DNA of 36,767 nt from Salinicola sp. (GTDB taxonomy: Bacteria > Pseudomonadota > Gammaproteobacteria > Pseudomonadales > Halomonadaceae), in assembly GCA_002695065.1 (NCBI GenBank), contig NZNW01000102.1, forward strand, positions 1 to 36,767. The letters are read 5' to 3'. The position numbers were made by a program, and so were the translations under genes. The notes under the pieces are model-generated. The model searched no databases and was not told the DNA's origin. It saw nothing but the letters and a program-made list of their open reading frames with translations. Position 1 is the stretch's first letter. Each line of letters begins with the position of its first letter. Below are positions 16,206-25,024 of the stretch, in pieces.

Positions 16206-16257
16206 CTTTCGACGCCAGCGGAGCATCGAGCTCGGCTGGCGGTGCGACGTTCGACGA

Positions 16258-17979
16258 TCAGGCGTGAGAGCGGCGAACCGGTGCGTCGCCATCGGTGCGG
16301 CGACGCGGTGCACGCTCGGGCGCGCCCTGGTCTTCCGAGATCTCCAGCGAGCGTCCGCCGATCCGCGCGCGTGACATCTTGGCCAGAATCGAGGACGGCA
16401 GTCCGCTCGGCAGCTCGACCACGGAGAACGCGTTGCGGATATCGATGCGGCCGATACGACCACCTTCGATGCCGCCTTCGTTGGCCAGCGCACCGACCAG
16501 TTGACCCGGCTTGACGCCATCCTTGTGGCCGACGGAGACCCGATAGCGGGTCATGCCTTCGCGCGGCGCACTGTCGCGACGACGCGGGGCACCGCGCTCG
16601 CGGCTACCGCCATCGCGGCCACCGTCACGTCCGCTATCGCGACGCGAGGGAGAACTGGTGATGCGACCGATCGGCGCTTCGCCGGCACGCGCCAGCGTCG
16701 CCAGCGCCGCCGCCAGATCGATCGGATCGTGGCCTTCCTCGACCAGCTTCTCGATCAGCGCGCGCTGATGATCGCCACCGGCTTCGAGCATCTCGCGCAG
16801 ACGCGCACTGAACTGCGTGTCGCGATGAGCGCGGATGGCGGCCTCGTCGGGCAGCGGCATCTCGGTCATGGCCTGGCCGGTGGCCTGCTCGACCCAGCGC
16901 ACCTTGCGGGTTTCGCGACCGCCGGCAAAGGTGATGGCGACACCGTTGCGCCCCGCACGGCCGGTACGGCCGATACGGTGAATGTAGGCTTCGGAGTCCT
17001 GCGGCAGATCGTAGTTGATCACGTGGGTGATCCGCGGCACGTCCAGACCACGCGCGGCCACGTCGGTGGCGACCAGCACATCGACCTTGCCCCGCTTGAG
17101 GCGGGTCACGGTGCGCTCGCGCAGGCTCTGGTCGAGGTCGCCGGACAGGCCGGCGGCGTTGACGCCACGCGCGGTGAGCTGCTCGACCAGCGTGGTACAG
17201 GCGGCACGGGTGCGCACGAACACGATGGCGGCATCGACCGTCTCGACTTCGAAGATACGCGCCAGGGCTTCCAGCTTGCTGGGGCCTTCGACGCGCACGA
17301 CGCGCTGTTCGATGTTCTCGCCGGTGCTGACCTTGGACTCGATGGCGACCTTGACCGGATCGACCAGGTAACGGTTGACGATGCGCTCGATCTCGCTCGG
17401 CAGCGTCGCCGAGAAGAAGACCCGCTGGGCATCCTTGGGTGTGTCAGACACCACGCGCTTGACGTCATCGATGAAGCCCATGCGCAGCATTTCGTCGGCT
17501 TCGTCGAGCACCAGCGCCGACAAGCCGTCGAGCTTGAGGCTGCCACGGTCCAGGTGATCGATGATTCGACCCGGTGTACCCACGACGACCTGAGCGCCAC
17601 GCTTCAACGCCGACAGCTGTTCGCGATAGTCCTGTCCGCCACACAGCGTGGCGATTTCCAGCCCTTTCAGGTTCTGGCCGTACTTGGAGAACGAGACGGC
17701 AACCTGCTGCGCCAGCTCACGGGTCGGTGCCAGCACCAGCACTTGCGGTTCGCGCCGGCCGAGATCGAGACGGCTCAGCAGTGGCAGCGCGAACGCTGCG
17801 GTCTTGCCGGTGCCGGTCTGTGCCTGGCCCAGCATGTCGCGGCCTTCCAGCAGCGCAGGAATCGTCTGTGTCTGGATCGGCGAAGGAATTTCGTAGCCCA
17901 GCGTTTCGAGGGCGGTCAGTACTTCCGGCAATAGAGCCAGATCGCCAAAGCTAGGCGAAGCAGTAACAGTCGAGGTCAT
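16258..17979 (-). CDS. deaD: ATP-dependent DEAD-box RNA helicase (DeaD/CsdA-like)
   Basis: RNA helicase of 573 aa acting in ribosome assembly, mRNA turnover and cold adaptation. Motifs in order: Q motif near IPSPIQTQTI (31-40), motif I AQTGTGKT (53-60), PTRELA, TPGR, DEAD (159-162), SAT (190-192), ATDVAARGLD and HRIGRTGR (333-340). A basic low-complexity linker rich in R, G, S and D, about 455-485, leads to a DbpA-type RNA-binding domain (TRYRVSVGHKDGVKPGQLVGAL) and an arginine-rich tail. It is somewhat shorter than the E. coli protein (629 aa). AAGGTG precedes ATG 17979. A clear terminator follows, so it is probably monocistronic. Confidence 0.95.
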   Translation of the reverse strand: MTSTVTASPSFGDLALLPEVLTALETLGYEIPSPIQTQTIPALLEGRDMLGQAQTGTGKTAAFALPLLSRLDLGRREPQVLVLAPTRELAQQVAVSFSKYGQNLKGLEIATLCGGQDYREQLSALKRGAQVVVGTPGRIIDHLDRGSLKLDGLSALVLDEADEMLRMGFIDDVKRVVSDTPKDAQRVFFSATLPSEIERIVNRYLVDPVKVAIESKVSTGENIEQRVVRVEGPSKLEALARIFEVETVDAAIVFVRTRAACTTLVEQLTARGVNAAGLSGDLDQSLRERTVTRLKRGKVDVLVATDVAARGLDVPRITHVINYDLPQDSEAYIHRIGRTGRAGRNGVAITFAGGRETRKVRWVEQATGQAMTEMPLPDEAAIRAHRDTQFSARLREMLEAGGDHQRALIEKLVEEGHDPIDLAAALATLARAGEAPIGRITSSPSRRDSGRDGGRDGGSRERGAPRRRDSAPREGMTRYRVSVGHKDGVKPGQLVGALANEGGIEGGRIGRIDIRNAFSVVELPSGLPSSILAKMSRARIGGRSLEISEDQGAPERAPRRRTDGDAPVRRSHA

Positions 17980-18453
17980 TTCACACCTTGGAGTGGCCGG
18001 TAGGCACCGGCGAAAATGTCATGGCATTGGTGGCGTGATTACCACTGAATGCCGGTCGCACCAGGCATTGCGCTTGTCGCCAGCGGATTCGAAAGCGACA
18101 GCGTATGTGGCGACCTTGATGCGCCCGGTTGCGTGATACGTCAACCGATCTAGGCGCTCCATCGTTGCATCCGGACGCGAAAAACGGCGAAGCCGAGCGT
18201 CATGTACGAGATACGTCCGGTGCTGGGCATCGACTCACGGGTCGATGGCGTCGATTACAGACATATCGGCAGGATGGCGGGGTCAACACATGCGAGGAGG
18301 CGCTACTATACCATCGGCGTAGACGTTTCACCACCCGAACGTAAAAATCCTACCGGGATTCCCTTCAGGCAGAGGTTGCGCCGGGTGAAGCCTGGCGACG
18401 AACGCCGTAGACTGCGCGCCATGTCCCTCCTCAGCCAGCCGAGCGTCACTGCC
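17980..18453. promoter_or_regulatory. Divergent region between deaD and the YaiI gene
   Basis: About 470 bases with no supported gene. An open frame runs from 18202 into the YaiI gene but its residues look non-coding (arginine-rich, unlike the family). On the plus strand CTACTATACC near 18302-18311 resembles a -10 region for the YaiI gene, without a good -35. The helicase side is long enough for a sizeable 5' leader, which cold-shock helicase genes often have; no defined element could be recognised. Confidence 0.4.
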
Positions 18454-18924
18454 ATGCCGACGACACCCAAGCCCACATTGTGGATCGACGCCGACGCCTG
18501 CCCCCGCGTTGCCCGCGACATCATCATTCGCGCCGCAGAGCGCACCCAGACCCGGACCTGGATGGTGGCCAATCACGCGCTGCCGTTGCCGCCGTCGCCG
18601 TGGGTCAAGTCGCGCACCGTGGCACATGGCTTCGATGCCGCGGACGACGCGATCGTCGACGCCGTCACGAGCGGCGATCTCGTCATCACCAGCGATCTCC
18701 CTCTCGCACAGGAGGTCATCGAGCGGGGTGCGATGGTCATGACCACGCGCGGCGAGAACCTGACCCTCGACAACATCAGGTCGCGCGTGCAGATGCGCGA
18801 CTTCATGGAGACGCTGCGCGCCAGCGGGGAACACACCCAGGGGCCCAGCGCCTACACCGATGGCGATCGCCGGACGTTCGCCAACGCGCTGGATCGCTGG
18901 CTGCAGCGCCATGCTCTCGTCTAG
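18454..18924 (+). CDS. YaiI/YqxD (UPF0178, DUF188) family protein
   Basis: Cytosolic protein of 156 aa and unknown biochemical role, with a PIN-like nuclease fold proposed for the family. It shows the defining N-terminus LWIDADACPRVARDII, then HGFDAADDAIVD, DLVITSDLPLA, ARGENL-like TRGENLTLDNI, and a C-terminal region about GPSAYTDGDRRTFANALD. Start ATG 18454 (MPTTPKPTLWIDADAC) matches the family's usual length and N-terminus; ATG 18421 is an alternative adding 11 residues. Neither has a strong ribosome site. Confidence 0.88.
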   Translation: MPTTPKPTLWIDADACPRVARDIIIRAAERTQTRTWMVANHALPLPPSPWVKSRTVAHGFDAADDAIVDAVTSGDLVITSDLPLAQEVIERGAMVMTTRGENLTLDNIRSRVQMRDFMETLRASGEHTQGPSAYTDGDRRTFANALDRWLQRHALV

Positions 18925-18979
18925 CGGGCTCGCTACCGAAGACGACTCGACTGCTACCCGGTCCGGGCTACGACCGCCG

Positions 18980-19984
18980 TCACTCGCCGCCGCGAATCCC
19001 GCGCCCCGTCAGCCGGTCGCGGTCATGCGGCGCATCCAGCGCCAGCATCGGCCCGACGGGTACGATGCGGGTCGGATTGATCGTCGGATGGCTGTAGTAG
19101 TAGTGGCGCTTGATATGGTCGAAGTCCACCGTCTCCCGGATACCCGGCCACTGGTAGAGTTCCCGCAGGTAATTCGACAGATTCGGGAAATCCGCGATGC
19201 GCTGCCGGTTGCACTTGAAGTGGCCATGGTAGACCGCATCGAAGCGTACCAGCGTGGTGAACAGCCGGATATCGGCCTCGGTCAGCCACTCGCCCGCCAG
19301 GTAACGCTGTCCGTCGAGACGCGCCTCCAATCGATCGAGGCAGTCGAACAGCGCAGCGAAGTGCTTTTCATAGACGGCCTGCTCGGTTGCGAAGCCGGCC
19401 TTGTAGACACCGTTGTTGACGTGGTCGTAGACATCGGCGTTGACGGCGTCGATGACATCGCGCAGATCGTCGGGATAGAAATCGAGGCGGCTGCCAGTCA
19501 GTTCGTCGAACGCCGTGTTCAGCATCCGCACGATCTCCGCGGACTCGTTGTTGACGATGCGCCGCTCGCGCCGGTCCCACAACGCCGGGACCGTCACCCG
19601 CCCCGTGTAGTTCGGGTCCGTCAGGGTATAAAGCTGGTGATGGTAATCGACATGGTTGAGGCTGTCGCCGCTGGAACCTTCGTCGACTCGATAGGACCAA
19701 CCCTGATCCAGCATCAATGGACTGGTGTGAGAAACGCCCACCAGCGCCTCCAGCCCCTTGAGCTTGCGCATGATCAGTGCGCGATGTGCCCACGGACACG
19801 CCAGCGACACGTAGAGATGGTAGCGCCCGGCCTCCGCCGCCAGCCCCCGTTGGCCATTCGGCCCCGGCGCGCCTGTCGACGTGATCCAGTCGCGCAGCTT
19901 GGCGGACTCGCGAACGAACTCCCCGCCATGGCTCTCGGTGTCGTACCATCGATCCTGCCATTTCCCGTCGACCAGCAATCCCAT
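18980..19984 (-). CDS. Glutathionyl-hydroquinone reductase (Xi-class GST)
   Basis: Cytosolic 334-aa enzyme that reduces glutathionyl-hydroquinones to hydroquinones using glutathione. The Xi-class signature CPWAHR is present with the catalytic cysteine at residue 63, the same position I recall for E. coli YqjG. Further family features are the N-terminal GGEFVRESAKLRDWI, VPALWD, NNESAEIVRMLN and the C-terminal helical domain with RLFTTLVRFDAVYHGHFKCN. AGGAG lies 6 bases before ATG 19984. A LysR gene lies 146 bases upstream on the same strand; whether it controls this gene is unknown. Confidence 0.94.
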   Translation of the reverse strand: MGLLVDGKWQDRWYDTESHGGEFVRESAKLRDWITSTGAPGPNGQRGLAAEAGRYHLYVSLACPWAHRALIMRKLKGLEALVGVSHTSPLMLDQGWSYRVDEGSSGDSLNHVDYHHQLYTLTDPNYTGRVTVPALWDRRERRIVNNESAEIVRMLNTAFDELTGSRLDFYPDDLRDVIDAVNADVYDHVNNGVYKAGFATEQAVYEKHFAALFDCLDRLEARLDGQRYLAGEWLTEADIRLFTTLVRFDAVYHGHFKCNRQRIADFPNLSNYLRELYQWPGIRETVDFDHIKRHYYYSHPTINPTRIVPVGPMLALDAPHDRDRLTGRGIRGGE

Positions 19985-20130
19985 GACGCTCTCCTGTTCA
20001 TTCGATGTGGTGTGGCGCCCGACCCGTCACGCCCCCGACGACGAGTGCGGAATGGCGTCAGGTGCCGCTTGGCCACTTGCCGATGCCAGCATAGATCCCG
20101 GCGGCCGAAGGTCGAGCGCAATAACTCGGC

Positions 20131-21069
20131 TCATTCGTTCGGCTGCGTCGATGAGTCGGGCATCGCCGGCAACGTCTCGCGCGGACACGTGGAGGCCACG
20201 CTCGCCATCAGCTCATCGGCCAGCGCACGCGTGGCCGGGCCGGCGCCATCGACATCTCTGTAGATCATCTGAAGCGACGCCTTGCGTACGCCGCCCGCAC
20301 GCAGCGGCAGCGCCTTCAGCCGGCCCTGCTGCAACGCCCTATGGATACGTGGCTCGGGCACCCAGGCAAAACCCAGCCCGCGCTCCAGCATGTCGATGGT
20401 GGTGGACAGATGGCCCAGCGTCCATCGCTGCTCGGCCTTCAACCAGCCGGCATCGAGTCGATGGCGGACCGCGGAGTCCCGCGTCACCAACTGCCGATAC
20501 CGCTCCAGATCCCGCAGATCCAGTTCGCGCTGCAACAGGTGCAGTGGATGCCGGGGGTGGGCGACCGCGATGAAAGCCACGTCGACGACCGGCTGCCCCA
20601 GGAAACCCTGAGCGTCGATACCCGAGATGACGAGATCGGCCCGCCCCTCGTACAACATCTCTACAGCACCATTGAGCACGGTCTCGTGCAGCTGGACACG
20701 CACGTGCGGAAAAGCTTCCGAGAACCGGGTCAACGCCTCCGCGAGGGCATCCGTCGGAAATATCTGATCCACGGCCAAGGAGACTTCCGCCTCCAGCCCC
20801 CCCGCAAGACGTTCGGCGACGTCTTCCAGCGAGGCAGCGTTCTCGATCAATTGACGCGCCCGCCTCAGCAGAAGCCCGCCGGCTTCGGTGAGAACCACTT
20901 GTCGGCCCTTGGGCTCGAACAGCACCACGCCCAGTTGCTCTTCGATCTTGTGAATCGCATGGTTGAGCGTCGAGGGGCTCCGGTGAACGACATCCGCCGC
21001 CTTGGCAAACCCACCGTTATCGGCTACCGCCGCCAGCATCTGCCACTGTAGCAACGTCACTTTAGGCAC
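20131..21069 (-). CDS. LysR-family transcriptional regulator
   Basis: DNA-binding regulator of 312 aa. The winged helix covers residues about 5-62, with AVADNGGFAKAADVVHRSPSTLNHAIHKIEEQLG cut into recognisable parts: FAKAADVVHRSPSTLNHAI is the helix-turn-helix. The effector domain starts near residue 90 (LAVDQIFP). The start is GTG 21069 (codon GTG read as Met), with GGAGA a few bases upstream. The protein is of the subgroup with a VDQIFP segment, often linked to oxidative or xenobiotic response, but I cannot name a target. It is divergent from the MepM-like gene across 457 bases and upstream of the Xi-class GST. Confidence 0.92.
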   Translation of the reverse strand: MPKVTLLQWQMLAAVADNGGFAKAADVVHRSPSTLNHAIHKIEEQLGVVLFEPKGRQVVLTEAGGLLLRRARQLIENAASLEDVAERLAGGLEAEVSLAVDQIFPTDALAEALTRFSEAFPHVRVQLHETVLNGAVEMLYEGRADLVISGIDAQGFLGQPVVDVAFIAVAHPRHPLHLLQRELDLRDLERYRQLVTRDSAVRHRLDAGWLKAEQRWTLGHLSTTIDMLERGLGFAWVPEPRIHRALQQGRLKALPLRAGGVRKASLQMIYRDVDGAGPATRALADELMASVASTCPRETLPAMPDSSTQPNE

Positions 21070-21526
21070 GACTTTCTCTCCATGGGCTCACGCATCCGAT
21101 GTCAGGGAACTCGTCCCTGCGCTCGAGCTTTCTACATTTCCACATTTTGCCATCCGCGTCAGAAATCGGCGTTTCTCCTCCGACTTTGGCCGCGCCAAGC
21201 CATCTTGGGAATAGACGCCGTCGACGCAATCTCATTGATCAATAAAAGCCGTACAAAAGCTTTACGATGCAATATTTTCCCATAAAACAAGACTTTTAAG
21301 GGCACCATATCGGTGCAACGATATGCACCATCAGATTACACCCGCTTACGCCGGGTGTTTCGACGCAGCCCGTCGGGCCTCCCCCGCGCCGTTGCCCCAT
21401 CATCCGCATGACGGGGCCTGGAGTACTGTAATTAAATACAGACTAGGCAATTAATACTGCCTTGGGGTATTGTTCCCCGGCCTTTATTTAAATTTGTCAT
21501 CCTTTTTTACCCAGGCCTTCACCTTC
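21070..21526. promoter_or_regulatory. AT-rich divergent region between lysR and the MepM-like gene
   Basis: No gene is supported here. It holds a 7-bp inverted repeat CATATCG/CGATATG at 21306-21325, inside a set of overlapping GGTGC/GCACC repeats (21302-21329) that could form alternative hairpins. A hairpin ACACCCG/CGGGTGT (21338-21358) is followed by TT. The LexA-like box lies at 21424-21443. A possible -10 TAATAC at 21452-21457 would place the LexA-like box over the -35. Translation of the downstream gene starts at 21527. Confidence 0.5.
21424..21443. promoter_or_regulatory. LexA-like SOS box upstream of the MepM-like gene
   Basis: TACTGTAATTAAATACAGAC has the strict CTG-N10-CAG core, in fact CTGT-N8-ACAG with an AT-only centre. 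It matches the E. coli SOS consensus at 15 of 20 positions by eye. It lies 84 bases before the start codon and just ahead of a possible -10. LexA binding is inference. Confidence 0.5.
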
Positions 21527-23200
21527 ATGTTGCGAATATTCCATTCGCTGCCCCGCACGCACAAAGTATTATTGCTACCGGTCGCCACCATGGTCACCGT
21601 GCTGGGTACGCAAAAGATCATTGGTGTTTTCGGCGATTCCGAAGACGCACAAAAGCAGATTCCCCTGGCGACGACGACCACGATTTCTCAGTCGATCGTC
21701 AATTCAGCGACGCCAAAAGAGACGGACTCCACTGCCTTCTCCCTCGGTGATCTGTCGAAAGAGATCCCACTGGCGCAGCTCGAACCGTTGGGGGTAATGC
21801 ACCTCGATCTGGTCCCCGAAGCACACGCCGACGACGTTCCCCAGCCGTCAGCGCAGGCGATCTCTCCCATCATCAAGCCGGCGGTCAAGCCCAGCGTTAG
21901 GAAACTGGCGGTGCAATTGCCCGTGGGCGATGCCTACTCGGCGACCGACGAAGACGATGACAGCATTGGAGGCACCTCCTACGAGGATTGGTCCTTCGAC
22001 AACTCTCTCGACCCCTCCGGCAGCACGGAACTGGGCGACGAGATCGCCGCTCGTGAGACCTACGTTCCCGAATGGCAGAGCTACACCATTCAGAACGGCG
22101 ACTCCTTCGCCCTGACCGCCGAGCGGACGCTGGGCCTGGCGTACAGCGACGTCATGCAGATTCTCAACACGGTGCCGGACAAGAAGGTCCTCACGCGCTG
22201 GCGGGTCGGCCACAGCTTCGACTATAAACTCGACGAGCACGGCCAACTGCTGGCGCTGCGGGTGATGAAGGATCCCCGCGAGGGCTATCTGATTCAGCGT
22301 GACGACGAGACGGCCGACTTCGCCTACTCCCCGATCGAGAAGACGGGCGAAGCCGCCCAACGCATGTTTACCGGCACGGTCAACGGCTCTTTCGCGCTCT
22401 CGGCTCAGTCGACGGGGCTCTCCAGCGCCGAAGTGTCCGAACTCACCAGCGTGCTCTCGAAGAAACTCGATTTCCGTCGCAACGCGCGCGCGGGGGATCA
22501 GTTCCGGGTGCTGGTCGAGTCCGACATGATCGACGGCCACTCCATGGACTCCAAGGTGCTGGCCGCCGAGTACGAGGGCCAGCGCATGAACCTGACGGTA
22601 GTCCGCAACAGTGCCGACGACCATTTCTACACCCCGGACGGCAACAGTCTCGACCCGGCGTTCGACCGTTATCCTTTCCAGGGCCACTACCGCATCAGCT
22701 CACCGTTCAACCTGCGCCGCCACCATCCGGTCACCGGCCGCATCAGCCCGCATAAAGGCACCGACTTCGCCATGCGCAGCGGCACGCCCATCGATGCCCC
22801 GGCGGACGGCATCGTCGAACGGGTGGTCAACCATCCGATCGCCGGTCGCTATATCGTGATTCGCCACAACAACGGCTACGTGACCCGCTACCTGCATCTC
22901 AGCAAGGCGCTGGTCAAGCCCGGCGAACACGTCAAGATGGGTGAAGAGATTGCGCTCTCGGGCAGCACCGGCCGTGTCACGGGCCCTCACCTGCACTATG
23001 AAGTGCTGGTGAACAACCACCAGGTCGACGCCATGCGCGTGAAGCTGCCGGAGTCCCAGAGCCTCCGAGGCGATGCCCTCGCTGCCTTCAAGCGCGAATC
23101 GGAAAACCTGCTGGCGAAGCTGGATCAGAGCGGCGACAACGAACCGGCGATCGCCCAGGTCAGCGTCAAGAAGAACGACGACAGCGACGACAACATCTAG
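21527..23200 (+). CDS. MepM-like murein DD-endopeptidase (peptidase M23)
   Basis: Cell-envelope peptidoglycan hydrolase of 557 aa that would cut cross-links to allow wall growth. The N-terminus LPRTHKVLLLP resembles the MepM (YebA) anchor region and supports ATG 21527; an upstream TTG at 21470 would add 19 residues. Order: membrane anchor, an acidic variable region (about 60-165), a LysM/OapA-like domain (about 180-230), a second N2-type domain with LSSAEVSELTSVLSKKLDFR, then the M23 catalytic domain. Zinc ligands are visible: H409 and D413 (HKGTD), and H490 in HLHYE, with H488 beside it. It is longer than E. coli MepM (440 aa) mainly in the N-terminal half. A LexA-like box lies upstream and a terminator follows. 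Confidence 0.93.
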   Translation: MLRIFHSLPRTHKVLLLPVATMVTVLGTQKIIGVFGDSEDAQKQIPLATTTTISQSIVNSATPKETDSTAFSLGDLSKEIPLAQLEPLGVMHLDLVPEAHADDVPQPSAQAISPIIKPAVKPSVRKLAVQLPVGDAYSATDEDDDSIGGTSYEDWSFDNSLDPSGSTELGDEIAARETYVPEWQSYTIQNGDSFALTAERTLGLAYSDVMQILNTVPDKKVLTRWRVGHSFDYKLDEHGQLLALRVMKDPREGYLIQRDDETADFAYSPIEKTGEAAQRMFTGTVNGSFALSAQSTGLSSAEVSELTSVLSKKLDFRRNARAGDQFRVLVESDMIDGHSMDSKVLAAEYEGQRMNLTVVRNSADDHFYTPDGNSLDPAFDRYPFQGHYRISSPFNLRRHHPVTGRISPHKGTDFAMRSGTPIDAPADGIVERVVNHPIAGRYIVIRHNNGYVTRYLHLSKALVKPGEHVKMGEEIALSGSTGRVTGPHLHYEVLVNNHQVDAMRVKLPESQSLRGDALAAFKRESENLLAKLDQSGDNEPAIAQVSVKKNDDSDDNI

Positions 23201-23221
23201 TCGATGTCATCGTCGTTCAAG

Positions 23222-23245
23222 GCCCCGCCACGGCGGGGCTTTTTT
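23222..23245 (+). terminator. Rho-independent terminator of the MepM-like gene
   Basis: GCCCCGC (23222-23228) pairs with GCGGGGC (23233-23239) around a 4-base loop and is followed directly by six T residues. It lies 21 bases after the stop codon. Confidence 0.92.
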
Positions 23246-23525
23246 GTGGTTCTCCTTCCCGGGGCGACCGCCGGCTCACCGATGGCCACCATTCCCCGCA
23301 TGAAAGAGGCAACCGTTTTTTTGCGCCGAGTCCTCAAATGGGGGTAGCGCTTTGGGTCACATCAGGCCATTCTGGGGGTGACTTCATCCGTCAGAGAGGT
23401 AAAGCCGACACAGTCTTTACGTTCGAACGATAGTGGCACTGACGGAGTGAATCGTGGCGACACCGTTCTGTCACCGCACTCTGTCAGGGTCGAGTAGCCT
23501 TGAACTCACAGGAGTGCTTTTGCCG
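23246..23525 (+). promoter_or_regulatory. Region upstream of phoH
   Basis: The gap from 23201 to 23525 (325 bases) holds the preceding terminator and then no gene. A 6-bp inverted repeat GTAAAG/CTTTAC occurs at about 23400-23420. AGGAG at 23510-23514 is the phoH ribosome site. No clear -35/-10 pair was found. Confidence 0.4.
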
Positions 23526-24941
23526 ATGGTGCGAATCGACAAGAAAGCGAACAGGCTCTACGTACTGGACACCAATGTCCTGATCCACGACCCAGCAGCC
23601 CTTTACCATTTCGAGGAGCACGATGTCGTCATCCCCATGACGGTGCTCGAGGAGCTGGACAAACACAAGAATGGCATGCGCGAGATCGCGCGAACCGCAA
23701 GACAGATCAGCCGCACCCTCTCCGACCTCACCGCCCACGTTACACCGGAAGAAATCCAGCAAGGCATTCCCATTCCCCGCGTCACCGGTGGTCCCGCCGG
23801 TCGCCTGCGCTTCTTGTGCTACCAGGACCTGGCGCCACTGGAGACACTGGAAAACTCCCCCGACAACCGCATCCTCGCCGAGACCTGCCGGCTACGCGAC
23901 GAAAGACCCGACGCCTCCGTCACGCTGGTGACCAAGGACATCAATCTGCGGGTCAAGGCCACCGCGCTCAACGTCCCGGTGGAGGACTATCTCAACGACA
24001 AGGCGTTCGATGATCTCGACGCCATGATCGAGGGAGCCAAGGTCTATGCCGACGCCGGCCGCGACGGGCGCAGCCTGTGGGAATCGCTCGATGTCGAGGT
24101 CATGGTGGAACGCACTGATGGCCACACCTTCTATCACCTGGAAGGCGGCATCCCCGAGGACTGGCATGTGGGCATGCTGGTCTCCGACAGCGACAACGGT
24201 GCCGAATTCGAGGCCATCGTCCGCAGCCATGGTCCCCGCAAGGCCAGCCTGCAGCTGTTGACCAACTACCGCCATCACGGCGGCGTCTGGGGCGTCCACG
24301 CCCACGACAGCCGGCAGAACTTCGCCCTCAACCTGCTGATGGATCCGACCATCGACTTTCTCACCCTGGCGGGCAGTGCAGGGACCGGCAAGACCTTCAT
24401 GACGCTCGCTGCAGCCCTGCAGCAGACGCTGGACAGCAAGCAGTTCGAGCGTATCGTCTTTACCCGGGCCCCCATCCCGATGGGTGAGGACATCGGCTTT
24501 CTGCCCGGCACCGAGGAGGAGAAGATGTCGCCGTGGATGGGTGCCTTCCACGACAACATGGACAACCTGCTGCGCGACGAGCGCGAGGGATCGTCGAGCT
24601 GGAACGATGGCGCGACCCGGCAGTTGATCGGCTCCCGCGTCCAGATCCGCTCTCCCACCTTCATGCGCGGGCGCACCCTGAACGATACCTTCCTGATCAT
24701 CGACGAGGCCCAGAACTTCACGCCCAAGCAGCTCAAGTCGCTGGTAACGCGCGCCGGGCGCAATACCAAGATCGTCTGCCTGGGCAACGTGGGACAGATC
24801 GACACGCCCTACCTGACGGCCAACACCTGCGGCATGGCAGCGGTCGTGGAACGTTTCCGCGACTGGCCTCATGCCGGCCATATCACGCTGAAGAGCGTCG
24901 AGCGGTCCCGACTCGCCCTGGCGGCGGAGGAGTTGCTGTAA
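23526..24941 (+). CDS. PIN-domain PhoH family ATPase (PhoH2 type)
   Basis: Cytosolic two-domain protein of 471 aa. An N-terminal PIN ribonuclease domain begins LYVLDTNVLIHDP, with acidic residue D15, and continues with EELDKHK and TKDINLRVKA. The C-terminal PhoH P-loop ATPase/helicase domain has Walker A GSAGTGKT (283-290), the segment RAPIPMGEDIGFLPG, and Walker B IIDEAQN (D393, E394). PhoH2 proteins unwind and cut RNA, and in mycobacteria are paired with a small PhoAT protein; I see no such upstream small gene here. AGGAG is 11 bases before ATG 23526 but only 5 before an in-frame TTG at 23520, so the true start may be two codons earlier. Confidence 0.94.
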   Translation: MVRIDKKANRLYVLDTNVLIHDPAALYHFEEHDVVIPMTVLEELDKHKNGMREIARTARQISRTLSDLTAHVTPEEIQQGIPIPRVTGGPAGRLRFLCYQDLAPLETLENSPDNRILAETCRLRDERPDASVTLVTKDINLRVKATALNVPVEDYLNDKAFDDLDAMIEGAKVYADAGRDGRSLWESLDVEVMVERTDGHTFYHLEGGIPEDWHVGMLVSDSDNGAEFEAIVRSHGPRKASLQLLTNYRHHGGVWGVHAHDSRQNFALNLLMDPTIDFLTLAGSAGTGKTFMTLAAALQQTLDSKQFERIVFTRAPIPMGEDIGFLPGTEEEKMSPWMGAFHDNMDNLLRDEREGSSSWNDGATRQLIGSRVQIRSPTFMRGRTLNDTFLIIDEAQNFTPKQLKSLVTRAGRNTKIVCLGNVGQIDTPYLTANTCGMAAVVERFRDWPHAGHITLKSVERSRLALAAEELL

Positions 24942-24973
24942 CTCCCTCGTCGACCTTCTCCCACCCAACGCAA

Positions 24974-24998
24974 GACGCCCCGGCCAAGCCGGGGCGTC
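24974..24998. terminator. Bidirectional hairpin between phoH and the zinc-ribbon gene
   Basis: A perfect 11-bp stem, GACGCCCCGGC (24974-24984) with its complement (24988-24998), and a 3-base loop lies between two converging genes. Neither side has a full T tract, although the minus-strand side begins TTGCGTT. It probably terminates both genes. Confidence 0.65.
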
Positions 24999-25024
24999 CA
25001 TCGGTCATGTCCCACCAGTGACCG

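Noticed and set aside
23461-23500. A second LexA-like site near the phoH start (CTGTCACC...CTGTCAG).
   Set aside because: The CTG and CAG halves are 14 bases apart instead of 10 and the centre is not AT-rich.
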